A stretch of 64,000 nucleotides of DNA from Mytilus edulis (Eukaryota; Mollusca; Bivalvia; Mytilida; Mytilidae): positions 74,229,821 through 74,293,820 of the forward strand of contig NC_092346.1 in the NCBI RefSeq assembly GCF_963676685.1. The letters are read 5' to 3'. Within the stretch, counting starts at the first letter, position 1; every line of letters begins with the position of its first letter. Both the position numbers and the translations under genes were made by a program. This document shows positions 24,578-38,800 of the stretch, in pieces. The notes under the pieces are model-generated. The model was not told the origin of the DNA, did no database searches, and worked only from the letters and a program-made list of their open reading frames with translations.

Positions 24578-26876
24578 TTATAAAAAAATGTGATAAAATA
24601 TGCCTGAAAAAAATGTTCTATAAAATAAGTCCAGTAACAGTGAAAATAATGAGGTTTATTTAACTGAAACTGCTAACTAGATAAAAACAATTTTAGATCT
24701 GGAACACAGAATTTCGTTCCCTCATGGGGCTAAACTATTTTGTTGCAGAGCATGGCAAAGGAAAACAAATAAAGTATATTTTCAAGTTGTTTTTCTGAAA
24801 ATTTGAAAGTTTTGATCGATTTTCACTCCTACAAATCTATGCAGGTCATTGTGTTGCATCCTTTAACTGCATGAAATAGAAAATGTCCTTAAAAGAAAAG
24901 ATTGAATTTGATGTGGCACAGTACACCTCAGAGTTCAGTGTTAATTGCCAGTAAACATGGTAACTGTATTGGTTTTGTGTTGCTCAATCTTAGATTTTCA
25001 GTGTAGTGTTTTGTGGATTGTAGTTTGTTTTTTCATATCTTATTTTCTTTCGGCCATGATTTTGTCTTCCTTACTTTAACATGTGGTTTTTATTGCCCAC
25101 TTGGTATCTTTTTACTATGGACGGACCAGTCAACATTTGAAATGGCATGTTTTTTTAACTTTAATAAAAAAAAAAACTGTTTCTATTAACAATAAAATAC
25201 AGAAAATCGGCTCACCCCTACTAGTTTATTTGAACAGAGAATATGAAGGGGGGGAAAGGAAGCAAGAATAGCAATTTCATTGAAATTTTTAGTTATTCAA
25301 TAAAAATGTTGGTTGTTTTTTTAAATCAAATAATATTTGGATTAAAAATTCCATAAATGATCTATCATTTAGTTTCATTTCTTTACTGGCTTGAAATTAA
25401 GCACAAGTGATGAAAACTGGCATTGGCTAGCTAGCAATATAAAAATGTGAAATTGTCTTCTCGATGTCATTTGATTGTTTTGCTGTTTTGGTTCTGTCTC
25501 ATTTATGTTAACCCCATAACTACTTTTGTTCTCTCCGGATACTCTGGGTAGCTTAACCAATAAAATCTGATTACCACGAAATATCACAAAAGAGTGGATA
25601 TTAGCACCAATCAATCAATCAATCCTTTTATCTAGACACCTAAGCATTTATTCATGTATTTTACAAAAACAAAAAAAAAGAATCATACAAGCTTACAATA
25701 AAATACTTATATATTACCAAGAAATTCAGGATAAGAAACTTTTGTTCTAGAGAAGTCAAATTTATACTTAAACTTACCCAGGTACAAGTGTGATATCACT
25801 AATGACCAAATATTCAAAACAACGAAAAAGGGTGTAATTGCCTGTAATGAGGGTGATAAAGGGTTATTTTCGTGCAACGTGTTTTGCCATTTTTATTTCA
25901 TGTGCAGCCGTGAAAATGGTTTTTTATTCACTGTGTTTCGTGAAATCGGTAAAAAGATCAATGTCACTATAAACAAACAACATTTTACATGTTCGATTTT
26001 GTACAACTTTGATAAATACATTTAAATTCTAATTCGGCAAGACATTTTTGATTGTTCATTCATAGTAAAATGGCACTTTTATTTCGCTTTCTTCTCGCAG
26101 ATACCCCCCTTTACTAGTACTACCCTCTCTGTAAAAGTGGTGAAAAGCTTGTACACGTCATGTGATAAAACAGTTTAAAACGCATGTATTACACGTGAAT
26201 ATCATATGATGTCAGTTGGCAACTATGCAGGGAGAACACAACATTGACCACTTAGCCATGAAAATGAGGTCAAGGTCACATAAACACTGCAGACAAGCTT
26301 CTGCACTTTGCAATCATTCCATTCCAATTTGCATAATTGTCAGTGATTAATAGCCTCACAAATTGTTGGCTTTAATGATATGCAAGGATTTGGGCCTATC
26401 AGCTAAGCATACATACCTTTGACATATTGAATAAATCAGGGAAATAATAAAATCGTGTTGACCAGTTTGTCCTGAATGATGACCCCAAATTGTGGTTTCG
26501 GATTATTTTTATTCTTTTTTTTTAATTTCATCTAACTACGATTCATCAAATAAATCTTTCAAGTTCAGTTGTAGGTTGTAATTCGATATAGGAAATTCAA
26601 TATATTTACGAAAGTAATCAAGAAAATAATTATACTATTATTATCTCCCTTTACCTGTATGTCATCAAAGAAATTTTGTTGTAGAAGTCCGATGCGAAAG
26701 TTTGTTTTATATCAAAAATGTTGAAGGAAACATAACGTTTGAATAGTTTACAAGACAGATAGTGCCAAATTACATTTAAATTTGTTTAAAATTATCGTAA
26801 ATGAAGATGAGCATAAACTAAAAATTTGTGTTTTGTCCACCCTTTCCCGAGGCGTTTACAAAAGCAGTAAAAAAAG

Positions 26877-29800
26877 ATGTCATCTGATGGGTTAAGGAAG
26901 AGAAAAGAGGAGATATGCTCCGACAGATATATCTCAACCAAGAAACATGAACAGATTATTACTGATTTTAAAGAGACGACTAAAACAAATTTAAAAAATG
27001 TTGACAATAGAAAAACTGAAGATGAAAATGAAAGTTTTAGAACTACTGAAAGAATGTATATTCTGTTGTTATTACTGTTTACTATTTTGTCCATTATAAC
27101 GAGATTTTATAATATCGAAAATCCAACACATGTGTGGTAGGTTAATTTTTCTAAATTTGTTTACTTATACTTTTATTGATTTTAGATATTATAAGTACAT
27201 TATCTAAATGTATTTGTTATATGATCTATCTGAAAATCATTAAAATATATATATATCTTAAAAAGATGCACATGTACATGATAAAGTTGGTTTACAATTT
27301 TATAAGTCGAAGAAATAATATATACATGTTGCTTGACAGATTAATAATATACATTTAAGTAAGTGCCTGACTAAGCATGAACTTGTAACTTGTAACTTGT
27401 ATTGCATAACTTCCTCCAATAAAGGAGCACCTCAATCAATGAGTATTCCACCACCAGTTCGAAAGTACATATATCTTAATCTTTAAAATATAAAAGTCAC
27501 ACAGGTAGATATCTATCATCATTAAAAGGAATATTTAAAATGTTTTGTATATACACATGTATCGGCATAAAAATATGAGCTAGTTCAACGTCATTAAATT
27601 TAAAGTTTAAAATACTTCCTCGATATTTACAGTTTATTTACATGTATATATATATATGATCAGCATAAATCGTTCTTCTGCTGCTGTTTGCTGATTTTAT
27701 TTAGGATAGTTAACCTTTGTCTGTATACAGTGTAGTGTGGCCACGTACCCACGCTTACTGCTTCATAGGACTTTATTGGGCTGAGTTGTAGTATTATAGT
27801 TTCATTAAAGTGTGGCGAGATCCACGCTTATTCTCTGATAACGATATATATTTAGCATCTATTTAACCAAGCAACATATATTTTCAAAATTTGATTATAG
27901 CTTAAAATTAAATAATTCACTAAAATTGGAAAACTCAATGAACTTGGCCCAGGAGACAATGATTATGTATTATTCAATGTTACATGTACATGTAATACTG
28001 GATTCATCAATTTTCTTGGATTAAGGAAAACTTGCATGTTCGTAGATATTTAATTTCATGGTTTTGCCAAAGTCTGCATACATGCCTTAGTATAGAAAAT
28101 TTGTTTAACATTTAATTTTGTGATTCACCTATTCCTGTGAAATCCACAAAAAGTGTTATCCAACGAATGATAATGAATCCACATTATCATACAAAAAATT
28201 CCATTGAATTCAACAAAAAAATCAAAGGAATCTGTGTTCAATGTGAATCCAAATTTCAACTTAATAAAAACAAAAAAATTGTTATAAAACTTAATTTATT
28301 CCCTTATTGAAGTTGATTCTGAATATGTTAGATTTTTTTTGTTTGTTGAATTCATTATTAATTTATTTAACAAACTTAATTTATTTGTCAATTAAATATT
28401 TTGATTGATATTTATTTCAGCTGGGATGAAACTCATTTTGGAAAAATGGGAAGTTGGTATATTAAGAGGACTTTTTTCTTTGATGTTCATCCACCACTAG
28501 GAAAGGTAATTATTAAATTTTGATTACACATGTAGATTAAAGTTCAAATGAAGTGGATGTAAGCAATCTTAGGCGACCAGCCGACCTTCCGACCGTAGGA
28601 CTGTCAATGTATATTTGTTCCGCCTGACAAGTTCCACTGGAAACAATGTCATAATATCTGTTCTTGTTGGAACAAATATTCTATACCATATATTACGTTA
28701 GGAACATTTACTGTAATATTTATCCCAGAGGAAATAATATTCCAGAATACATGTAATATCCAGGGGCGGATCCAGCCATTGGATCCGCCACTGAATATCA
28801 AATGAAATTAAAAATGAGAATTTCTTAATATAAAGTAAATGTATTATTAAAATGAATGATTAAGTTTACCTTTAACAGATGTTGATAGCTTTGTCTGGTG
28901 TTTTAACTGGCTATGATGGAGAGTTCCCGTTTGCCAAACCAGGAGATGAGTATGGTGATACTAACTATATTGGTATGAGAATGGTAAGTTTTTTGTCAAA
29001 TGTTAAAAAAAAAAAAGGACATACAAATATAATCATATTAGAATATGATATTTCTATAGTTGCATTCCTCTTTAGTTTATTGAAGAAATGATTAAGGTAC
29101 AAGTTGTAGTGAACTTTTTTCCTAAAAGTTTACATGATGATGCTCAATATTACAGTTTAAGTACACTGTAAATTCATGTCATTGCAATGGTTTTATTGTC
29201 GAGCCTGCAACTTTTGTTGCAGAAAGCTCGAAATAGGGATAGTGATCTGGTGGCGGCGGCGGCGGTGTTAGCTAACTTCTTAAAAGCTTTATATCTTAGA
29301 AGGTGGAAGACCTGGATGCTTCATACTTTGTATATAGATGCCTCATGTTATGAAGTTTCCGTCAGTCACATGTCCAATGACCTTGACCTCATTTTCATGG
29401 TTCAGTGTCCACTTGAAAAAAAAGTTCAGATTTTTTGTAATGTTGAATTCTCTCTTATTATAAGTAATAGGATAACTATATTTGATATGTGTGTACCTTG
29501 CAAGGTCCTCATGTCTGTCAGACAGTTTTCACTTGACCTCGACCTAATTCCATGGATCAGTGAACAAGGTTAAGTTTTGGTGGTCAAGTCCATATCTCAG
29601 ATACTATAAGCAATAGAGCTAGTATATTCGGTGTATGGAAGGACTGTAAGGTGTACATGTCCAACTGGCAGAAGTCATCTGACCTTGACCTCATTTTCAT
29701 GGTTCAGTGGTTATAGTTAAATTTTTGTGTTTTGGTCTGTTTTCTCATACTATATGCAATAGGTCTACTATATTTGTTGTATAGAATGATTGTAAGGTGT

Positions 29801-32800
29801 ACATGTCTAGCGGGCAGATGTCATGTGACCTTGACCTCATTTTCATGGTTCAGTGGTCAAAGTTAAGTTTTTGAGTTTTGGTCTTTTTATCTAATTCTAT
29901 ATGCCATAGGTCAACTATATTTGGTGAATGGAAATATTTTATGATCTTAATGTCAGTCACGCAGGTTTTATTTGACCGTGACCTCATTTTCACGGTTCAT
30001 TGCACAGTGTTAAGTTTTTGTGTTTTGGTCTATTTTTCTTAAACTATAAGTAATAGGTCAACTATATATGTTGTAGAGAAGCATTGTTAGCTGTACATGT
30101 CTGCCTGGCATGGTTCATCTGACCTTGACCTCATTTTCAAGGTTCATTGGTCTATGTTTAGTTATCTTGGTTAATGTTCTGTTTGTGTGATAGTTGTAAT
30201 AAAGGTTAGCTTTATACTTAGGACTATCAACATAATATCAATGATTAGTAAAGAAGGCGAGACATTTCAGCGTGTGCACTCTTGTTATAAATGTGACTGG
30301 GTGAGAATTACTATAATGAGACCTCACCTTTTGATATCTGATACATTTATCTGTATGCAGCTTTTCCTGAAATTGCAATGATAAATATCTATTTTGTTGT
30401 TCTTTAAAAATAACTGTAATAAATGCACACAGAGATTTCTGAATTTGAGGTTTAAAAACTGTTTTAATTGAGTTAGTAATTCCAGTAGAAGTTATTGGTT
30501 TAGAATAATTATTTTCTTGAAATGATGTGGATTTATTTATTTTATCTGTTGGATACCAATTTTCATTGATTTCATGAGTACAGATGAACCAGAAAGTTAA
30601 ATGTTTAAGAGGTACAAAATTCTGTAAAACGACAAAATCAAATATACATGAGAAAACAATTGTATCCCACAAAATTTGGTACACACAAAAATAAATGAAT
30701 CTATAGTACTTAGATTAAACTGACTTGTGAAAACAAACAAAATCTTGACAAAATTATCTTTTCTGACCTTTTCATTGTATTGAAATAATGAGATAAATGA
30801 TAGAGTAATTTACTGTACATTAAGAAATTATCACGATTTTTTTTATTCATTTGAAAAATGCAACAGTATCAGTTTATCAATATAAATGATAACATGCCTT
30901 CCTAATCTCAGTGGTGAATTTCCTCTATATACAAGTTTTATGGAATCGCATGAAATAAATCTCATATTTTACAAGTAATCAGTGATTTGCAATAATATAT
31001 GCACACATTTATATCCCAATTTACAGTGAACAATTATTATTTTCATTGAAATTTCATTTGACATTTGATTTTGAAACTACTTATAACATGTTTAAATGGT
31101 TAAATATCTAAATGTTGTGCATACAAATAAAAAATTTGTGTGTAAATGAACGGCCTAACTTTTTCTGAAAGTAATAAATGGAAACCGGAATAACAAAATT
31201 AGCAGACAGCAATGAACCAAAGGCAGCCACTGTAGATTTTTTATAAATGTATATATTCACCAGATGCATAACTTATGTAATATTTATACTTTTAAGTGTT
31301 TATTTACAGTTTTGTGCCATACTTGGAGGAAGTTTAGTGCCATTAAGTTATATGTCTGTTTGGTTATTGACAGAATCTCTACTAGCCTCATCTTTATCTG
31401 CTACACTTATATTATTAGGTAAGTATTTATTTATTTTAGTACAAGTATTATCGTTCATATAAATATACAAAGTTGATTTATTTATTTTGTATGTACTGAA
31501 TGTTTTGTTTACACGTAATGCTGCCTTCATATACTTATTGGTTTTTTTAATCTAATACAGTAAATATAGCATGTATAATGACTTATGTACAATGGAAAGG
31601 AACAACAAATAAAATCAGCCATCAATATGATATCCCTTACATTATTATGATGTCAGATTGGATGTCAATTTGAGAAAAATATATCCATTTGAGACTGCAT
31701 AATGATCTCAGTCCAACACATATAAATACCAAACTTTTCAAATAGAACTGTCAAATACTAACGAATTCCCATCTTTTAATTTCAAGACTATTCATATATA
31801 TATATTTCTGTTTTAGATGTTGGTACATTAACATTGTCAAGACATATCCTATTGGATCCAATTTTACTGTTCTTCATCATGATGTCCGTTTATTGTTTGT
31901 TAAAGTTTTCTTCATATAGACAAGAGTGAGTATTTTTATTGGAAATAACACATAGTGTAGGACTTAATATTTTTGAAAGAGGATTTCCAATGTCTTGCTT
32001 CTTTACAGTTACATATTTTCTTAAACAGTTTAAATATAATTTATTGAATCTGAAGTGCTAAACCTCTACCACATCTAGTAAGACAACATTTTTTGAAAGA
32101 GATTTCCCATAACTTGCTTGCTTCTAGTTTTGTATTTCCATAAACAGTTTGAATAAAAAGCTTCTACCGGTAATAGATTTTAAAGAAATTTACCATGAAC
32201 AATATAAAAGTCATTTTTTATGAAAAATTTGACGTGTTGTCTAGCATAACTCTTTCAACTAACTGGAATGTTGTAACATTTATAAATAGAGTATGTGAGG
32301 ATTCTTTTTACTTATAAAATTGATATGTTTTGATCTAGGATTGAATGAGGGTTCTGATCTTTAAAAACTGAAAAACAATTTTATCATATATTTTACAGAT
32401 CATTTAGTATTTATTGGTGGTTCTGGCTGGCCCAGACTGGAATATTTTTAGCTTTTGCTATTGGGTATGTATATATGATAAAAAAAAAAAAAAAAGCAGT
32501 ATAGTGTTGAGTATCTCACATAGGAAAACAAGAATGTGTCCCCAGTACACGGATGCCCCATCCGCACTATCATTTCTATGTTCAGTGGACCGTGAAAATG
32601 GGGTAAAATCTTTAATTTGGCATTAAAATTAGAAAGATCATATCATACAGAACATGTGTACTAAGTTTCAATTTGATTGGACTTCAACTTCATCAAAAAC
32701 TACCTCGACTAAAAACTTTAACCTGAAGCAGAACAGACAGACGAACGAACGGACGCACAGACCATAAAACATTATGCCCATAAATGGGGCATAAAAATGG

Positions 32801-35800
32801 GGCATAAAAATAGTGCAGCAAGATTTAACATATATAGAGATTTATGAAAAATTACAAGATACCTAAACTTGCATGTAATTAAAGTACCATCATGTGTATT
32901 TATAAAATTTATTTCTCAACAATGGTGTCAGAAACTTGACTTGGGACAGGCACATACAGAGTGTGGCGTTGTAAAACTAGTTAGTTGGTGCCAAACACTT
33001 CCCCTAGTCTGGGACAGTGATGCACTAGCACAACATAAGAACAAACTATGCAAACAATATACAAAAAACAAATATGAAAAACAGCAAAAAACAACAACCA
33101 CTCAATTACAGAGTCCTGACTTTGGACAGGCACATACCCCCCTAACCTTGGACAGTGGCGTAACAGTAAAGCTTAAGAACAAACTATATAAATCAGTTGA
33201 AAAAGGATTTACTCGTTAGATTGATACAAATAGAAATACATCTAACAAAAACACAGAGTGGAAGTTGAAGATGTTTGTTTTATTTTTTATTTAAAATGGT
33301 TGATTTTCTATATTTTCAGTGTTAAGTTTGTTGGTTTATTTATTATATTATTTGCTGGATATTCTACAGCAGCAGATCTATGGTGCCTTGTGGGAGAAAA
33401 ATGTTTAACTATGGTAAAGTATTTCTTTTGTATGTTAATTTTGATGAGAGAACTTTAAAACTAAGAAATAGTTTTGTAATAAAATGCTAATTTTATCAGG
33501 AAATAACTGTGTTGCATGCCAGAAATACTTTGGTGATGTTTATTAGCATGCATGTTGTACCTGCATTTGTACTTTAGAGCTGCTCAAAATGTGATGAAAT
33601 ATGGTTATTGAGAATTGTTTGCTACAAGTTTATTGCAAAATATGCTTGAAGAAATTGATTTGAAAGATGGTATATAGTTTTATTATGACAAGTTTTATCA
33701 TGACAAGCAGATCAATTTGAATTTTGTTCCTGTCTGATGATTTTGTGCAGAGTTATGGTCCTTGGACCTGGAAGATTCACTTAAATAATCAGTTTTCAAC
33801 ACTTTTTTTTTCGTCATGCTTGAATGCTTTTTTTCCTTGTTTATATTGTTTATTCTTTTTGTTGTGTGATATTAAAATTATGTTTGCATATTAATAATTG
33901 TTTTCCAGGTTTTAATTGTGAAACATTTCCTAGCCAGAGTACTTTGTCTGATTATTTTACCAGCCATTGTTTATATGATGGTTTTTGCAGTTCATCTTAA
34001 GATATTGAATCGCAGGTAAATGTGCATGTGTTGTTTATCATTACTGAAATAAAACACAAGGTTTTAAGAGCAACATTATTACAAAACTTTCTATTTGTAA
34101 GAAAAGTTAATCTATGAGACACTCCTAACCAGGTTTTAGTAACAGTTTGTCAATCATTTGTAAAAAGATGTTAATTATATTCTGAAATAAAACATCTGTT
34201 AACCTTGTAGCCTTATATGATTGTTAATACCAAACTAACACATAGGGTCATTAAGTAAAAGAAATCTACATAACAGTTTGAATCCTTGTGTTCCGTGTTG
34301 AAGACTGAACTTTTACCTATTATTGTTTACTTTTTATACATTGTGACTTGGATGGAGAGTTATTTATTGGCACTCATATCACATCTTCTTATTTATAACC
34401 TATAAGTGCTTGGGTTGGGACTATTTGCTCAAAAAGTCTGCAGCATGCATCAGTTTGATAATACACTAGATAGTGTACTGAGCAGGAACTGGAGAAGGAA
34501 GAAATTTATTTACAACTTTGTATACACATGACAATTTACAGCTTGACATATTAAAGGGGCACCTGTCTATTGTTGAAGAATGTAGCATGCTTGTTGCTTT
34601 AAACTTTGGAATGCTGTCTGTTTGATGTATACCCAATAAAAATGTTGTAATTTATTATGTTATAAGTACATTTGTATAACAGCATTTTAACTAATTGCAG
34701 TGGTTCCGGTGATGGTTTTTACAGTTCAGGATTTCAGTCGCAGTTGATTGGTAACAGATTATATAATGTCAGCATGCCTGAAAGTAAGAAATGTAACAGA
34801 TTATCTAATGTGGATTCATTCAATTTTTTTCATGGACGCAGGAATAATCACATTTTCGTGAGATGCTTGATTTCATGTTTTTTATACACCCGTTTATAGG
34901 ACGTATTATGGTATACCGTTGTCCGTCCGCCTTCCACATGTCGTACAATAACTCAAAAACACTTAATCCAGTTTGTATAAAATTTTGGTGGATTGAATAT
35001 ATCTATTGACGTGCGCTCCCTTTCGATTTTTACAAATTTTAGATTTTAGGTTTCCGAGTTTTGGGGTTTTTTTCATTAAAAAATTGTGATTTTCCAGTTT
35101 TCATACAAAAATTCAAAATTGCTTAGATCTGTTCTCATGAAACTTTGTAGAATTGATTATATTTATTGACTTAAGCTCCCTTTTGATTGCTATTGTCAAC
35201 AATATGGGATATGTTAAGTGACATATAGTAGGTATTTTAAAAACATTGCGACTCTGATGTTTGATTATATTAATTGAGAAGAATAATAATGTTTCTTAAT
35301 TCTTCTATGGGGAACATCTCAGCAACATATATTTCTCAAGACAAATTTCTAAAGATATATTTTTCTAACTCATTAAAAGTTTGGGACAAAACACACTTTA
35401 TTGTATAGAAATGACAAAAATTATTTGTTCATTTCCAAATCTTTATTGTTTTAGATATTGCCTATGGCAGCGAGTTTACCCTGAAACAGAGGAGAACAGG
35501 AGGAGCCTATTTACATTCACATTGGCACCTCTATCCTGAAGAACATCCTCCACAACAACAACAGGTCAGCAATTAACTGGAGATTTGGTGTTTTTTTTCC
35601 ACGGTTACTTTGTTAGAAATGCGATCATCACAATTCAGTACATGATGGAAGAACAACAATGTCAGCCGACAATTTTTCTAGTGAAACCATTTACTAGTAA
35701 TATGGTCTTATTATTAAAAAAAATTGAAGTAATGCCATACCACAGAGATTTAACATTTTACACCTTTGTTATAATTTTCACCAATTTACAAATTATTTTC

Positions 35801-38800
35801 CATTATTTGGAGAAAATTCAATAATTTAGAAAGTTGATAAGATGCCAAGGAAGTGGCACTTTTATTGTTGATAGTTGTATAATTTCTGTTACTTATTGAA
35901 GACAAATGTATGTTATATATATTGACAGAGTTAAATGTAAATGATAGAATTAGTATTGACCAATTTCAATTGTAGGTTACAACATATGCTCACAAAGATG
36001 AAAACAACATGTGGATAATAAAACCAGCCGATACACAGTGGACTAAAACAGACTCTCCAGAGCTAGTTAAGAGTGGAGATCTTGTTAGATTAGAACATAT
36101 AGTGTAAGATTTTTTATGGATTTTGTATTTATAATTTTCATTTGCATGTATTGCCTACAATAGTAGGTCACATCAACTTGAAATATAGTTGATATATATG
36201 TAAGACTCAGATCGACGTCCGGTCTCTAATCGACGTCCGTTCCTCAAATCGACGTCCAAATCTGACGTCACAATAAAATATCCTTCCAAATCGACGGCCA
36301 ATTTTATGCCTATCTAATTGACGTCCATTTTTTGGCATTCTCTAATCGACGTTCGATTTTGAGCTTCTTTAATCAACGTCCGTTTTTGACACAGAATACA
36401 AAACTGAAGTGAACCGATAGTAACTGAAACATTTTTACACCTTTGAACATATTATGTTGTGATATTAATTTTTAAATTTTAGAGATTGGTATGATTTTCA
36501 GAGAGACAACTATACACAGAGTTCAAATAAAATGGATGTGAGCAATTATAAGTTATACGGCTTTCAACAATGATAAAAACCCATACCGCAAAGGCTATAA
36601 AAGGCCACGACAGAAATAATGTAAACAATTCAAATAAGAAAATTAACAGTCTTCTTTATAAAATCTGAAAATAGAATTTGTATATGTTGCAATATGAATG
36701 TTTTGGAGGACGAATATCATTTTGTTTTATCATGTCCAACGTACATGTATGAGATCTGTGCGTATAGAATTTTATATTTATTCTACTATTCTTTGCCAAA
36801 TCTCTGACAGTAAAACTATGCATTTATTCAAATGCAGCCGCTTGGAAAATTAGATCAAATATAATGTCATAATTTTATTGTATACTCTGTAACTTCTGTT
36901 CTCTACTCAGGTGTAAAACTCAAAAAATTTGTTGGAAAAAAAACATACAGAGTCCGAATTATAATATTCTCAAAAACAATTGGTAACATGCTTCTTTATT
37001 TTGTCTATTGTTGAAGACTGAATAAAGCTCCTAGATTTCGTTTGGTTTTCTTTGTTGTTTGGTTGCTAACAAATTGCCATACATTTACATGCATGTAATT
37101 TATTATTATGAATAGGAATGATATACTATTATGTGGATCAATTGATTAACTTTTTTATCAAGATATGTTTTCTGGTTGAAGAAATGTATATGAAAAGTAT
37201 GTATAATGTTTGAAAGTTTAGTTGTCATAAGAACCCTACAAAAACATGTATATGTATATAAGTGTAAGTCAAGTCCATTAATTTATTATTCATTGATATT
37301 GAACATGGATTAAAGACGACCACAATCAACATCAATCGGACGTCGTTTTGGGCAATACATTACGTCCGATTAGAGTATAAAAATATTGGACGTCGATTTG
37401 AGAATGTGACGTCAGATTTGGACGTCGATTTGAGAAACGGACGTCGATTTGAGGAACGGACGTCGAATAGAGGCCGGACATCGATCTGAGTCTAACATAT
37501 TTATTATACTATGAATTTTAAATAATTATGTGGTAGATGACAATTTTGACCCCGAAACCAGTTTATGGAATATTGAAATGTTATGTTTTAAAATCAGTAG
37601 AATCTTGGGAAAAAGTTTGGGTTAAGATAGTTTCTCATGAATCTGTGGTCATATCAACCTTAAACTTAGTACACATGTATTTCTTGGATCAATGTGATAT
37701 TCTTATATGACATGCTTCTTTCGCTTTGTGAATAAACCCATGCTCTAAATCCAATAAAATTTGTTTGCACATGCAAACATTGACTGCAGAATAATGAATT
37801 TGATCAAATTGGCATGCATTTAATATATTTCATTAACTTAAAACAGTTCCAAACTCCTAAATGATGCACATGTTGTTACTTATTCATTTATTATGACTGT
37901 TATGTGTTGCAATTGGAAATTGACATATTTGACCTAGATATGACAACCGTTCATGCCAGCTGTTCAAAACTCCTTCCTCTGAAAAATCACATGGCCACTC
38001 GTTTGCTTGTTTACAAACAAAAAAGAGAGGTTCATGGTAGAGCCTACACAAACGCTCTACATTTATACACATCGGACATAGAAATTACCTTAATTGCCCT
38101 ATCAGAATTGAAATAATTGATACAGGCTATACTGGGTTATTTTAGCCCTCACTTTTGCTCAGGCAAAAAAATCACGAATATAATGCCTACCCATGTTAAA
38201 ACTACAATAAAGTATAGACATGAGGTATAAAGATATTTGCTTTGAAATCAGAGGGAACCTTTTTTTTCTAGTATAAGATTTATAAATTATGTACCAGTCC
38301 ACCTAAGAATCATGCAAAGGGTGATATACTGAGGTTTTCAGAATCTGTTAAAAACTGAACTTGGTGAAAGGTATTAATGATATAAGTCATCAGGAAAAAA
38401 AAATTTGACATAAATAAATGGTTGCTATGGAAACTGAAATCTCACATTTCCTACCAAATGAGTCTAAAAAATCAACAATCCAAGGCTAAAATTGACATAT
38501 TTTATTAATCAATTTAGTATATATGTAAGTATTAGAACTCAGATTGTATTTATATACTAAAACAATAATACAAAATGAATAAAAAAAATCATTTACATCC
38601 ATTTTAATTTTTTTCATCACCAAGCTATAAGAGGTCTAAAATAAGCCATTTTTCATATTTAGCTATTTTCCATTTTTTCAAGTTTTGACCAATATTTAAA
38701 TCTTCATAGCAATAATTACCAACAAGTTATTTAATCATGTTAATATTGACCTTATTTTTAAGAAAATATAAGGTTGATATATAACTAAACTCATCTTAAA

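Larger units (their letters stand above)
23785..26876. promoter_or_regulatory. Divergent GSTZ1/POMT2 intergenic interval
   Basis: About 3.1 kb separates the two start codons, reading outward. It must hold both 5' regions. On the - strand there are good donor-like sites at 26655 (ACAG|GTAAAG) and near 25785 (CTGG|GTAAGT) that could end non-coding first exons of GSTZ1; neither can supply an in-frame ATG for the exon at 23757 by my reading. If the 26655 site is used, the two transcripts would start only a few hundred bases apart. The rest holds two SINE copies (23842-24541), an AT microsatellite and unremarkable AT-rich DNA. A short repeat fragment near 26240-26290 carries TCAAGGTCA. No clear TATA box or CpG island was seen. 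Confidence 0.5.

Noticed and set aside
25861..25900. ATGGCAAAACAC as a GSTZ1 first exon (M-A-K-H before PVLYSYF)
   Set aside because: Phase would fit, but the donor (GTTGCA) is poor and no other support exists.
26655..26667. ATGACATACAG as a GSTZ1 coding first exon
   Set aside because: The donor is good but the phase is wrong: splicing to 23757 gives a frame that hits a stop. A non-coding exon remains possible.
29187..29573. 128-codon open frame on the + strand
   Set aside because: Lies wholly inside the family B repeat; other copies do not keep the frame.
30238..30684. 148-codon open frame on the - strand
   Set aside because: Spans the end of a family B copy and a degraded MITE, so it is composite non-coding sequence.
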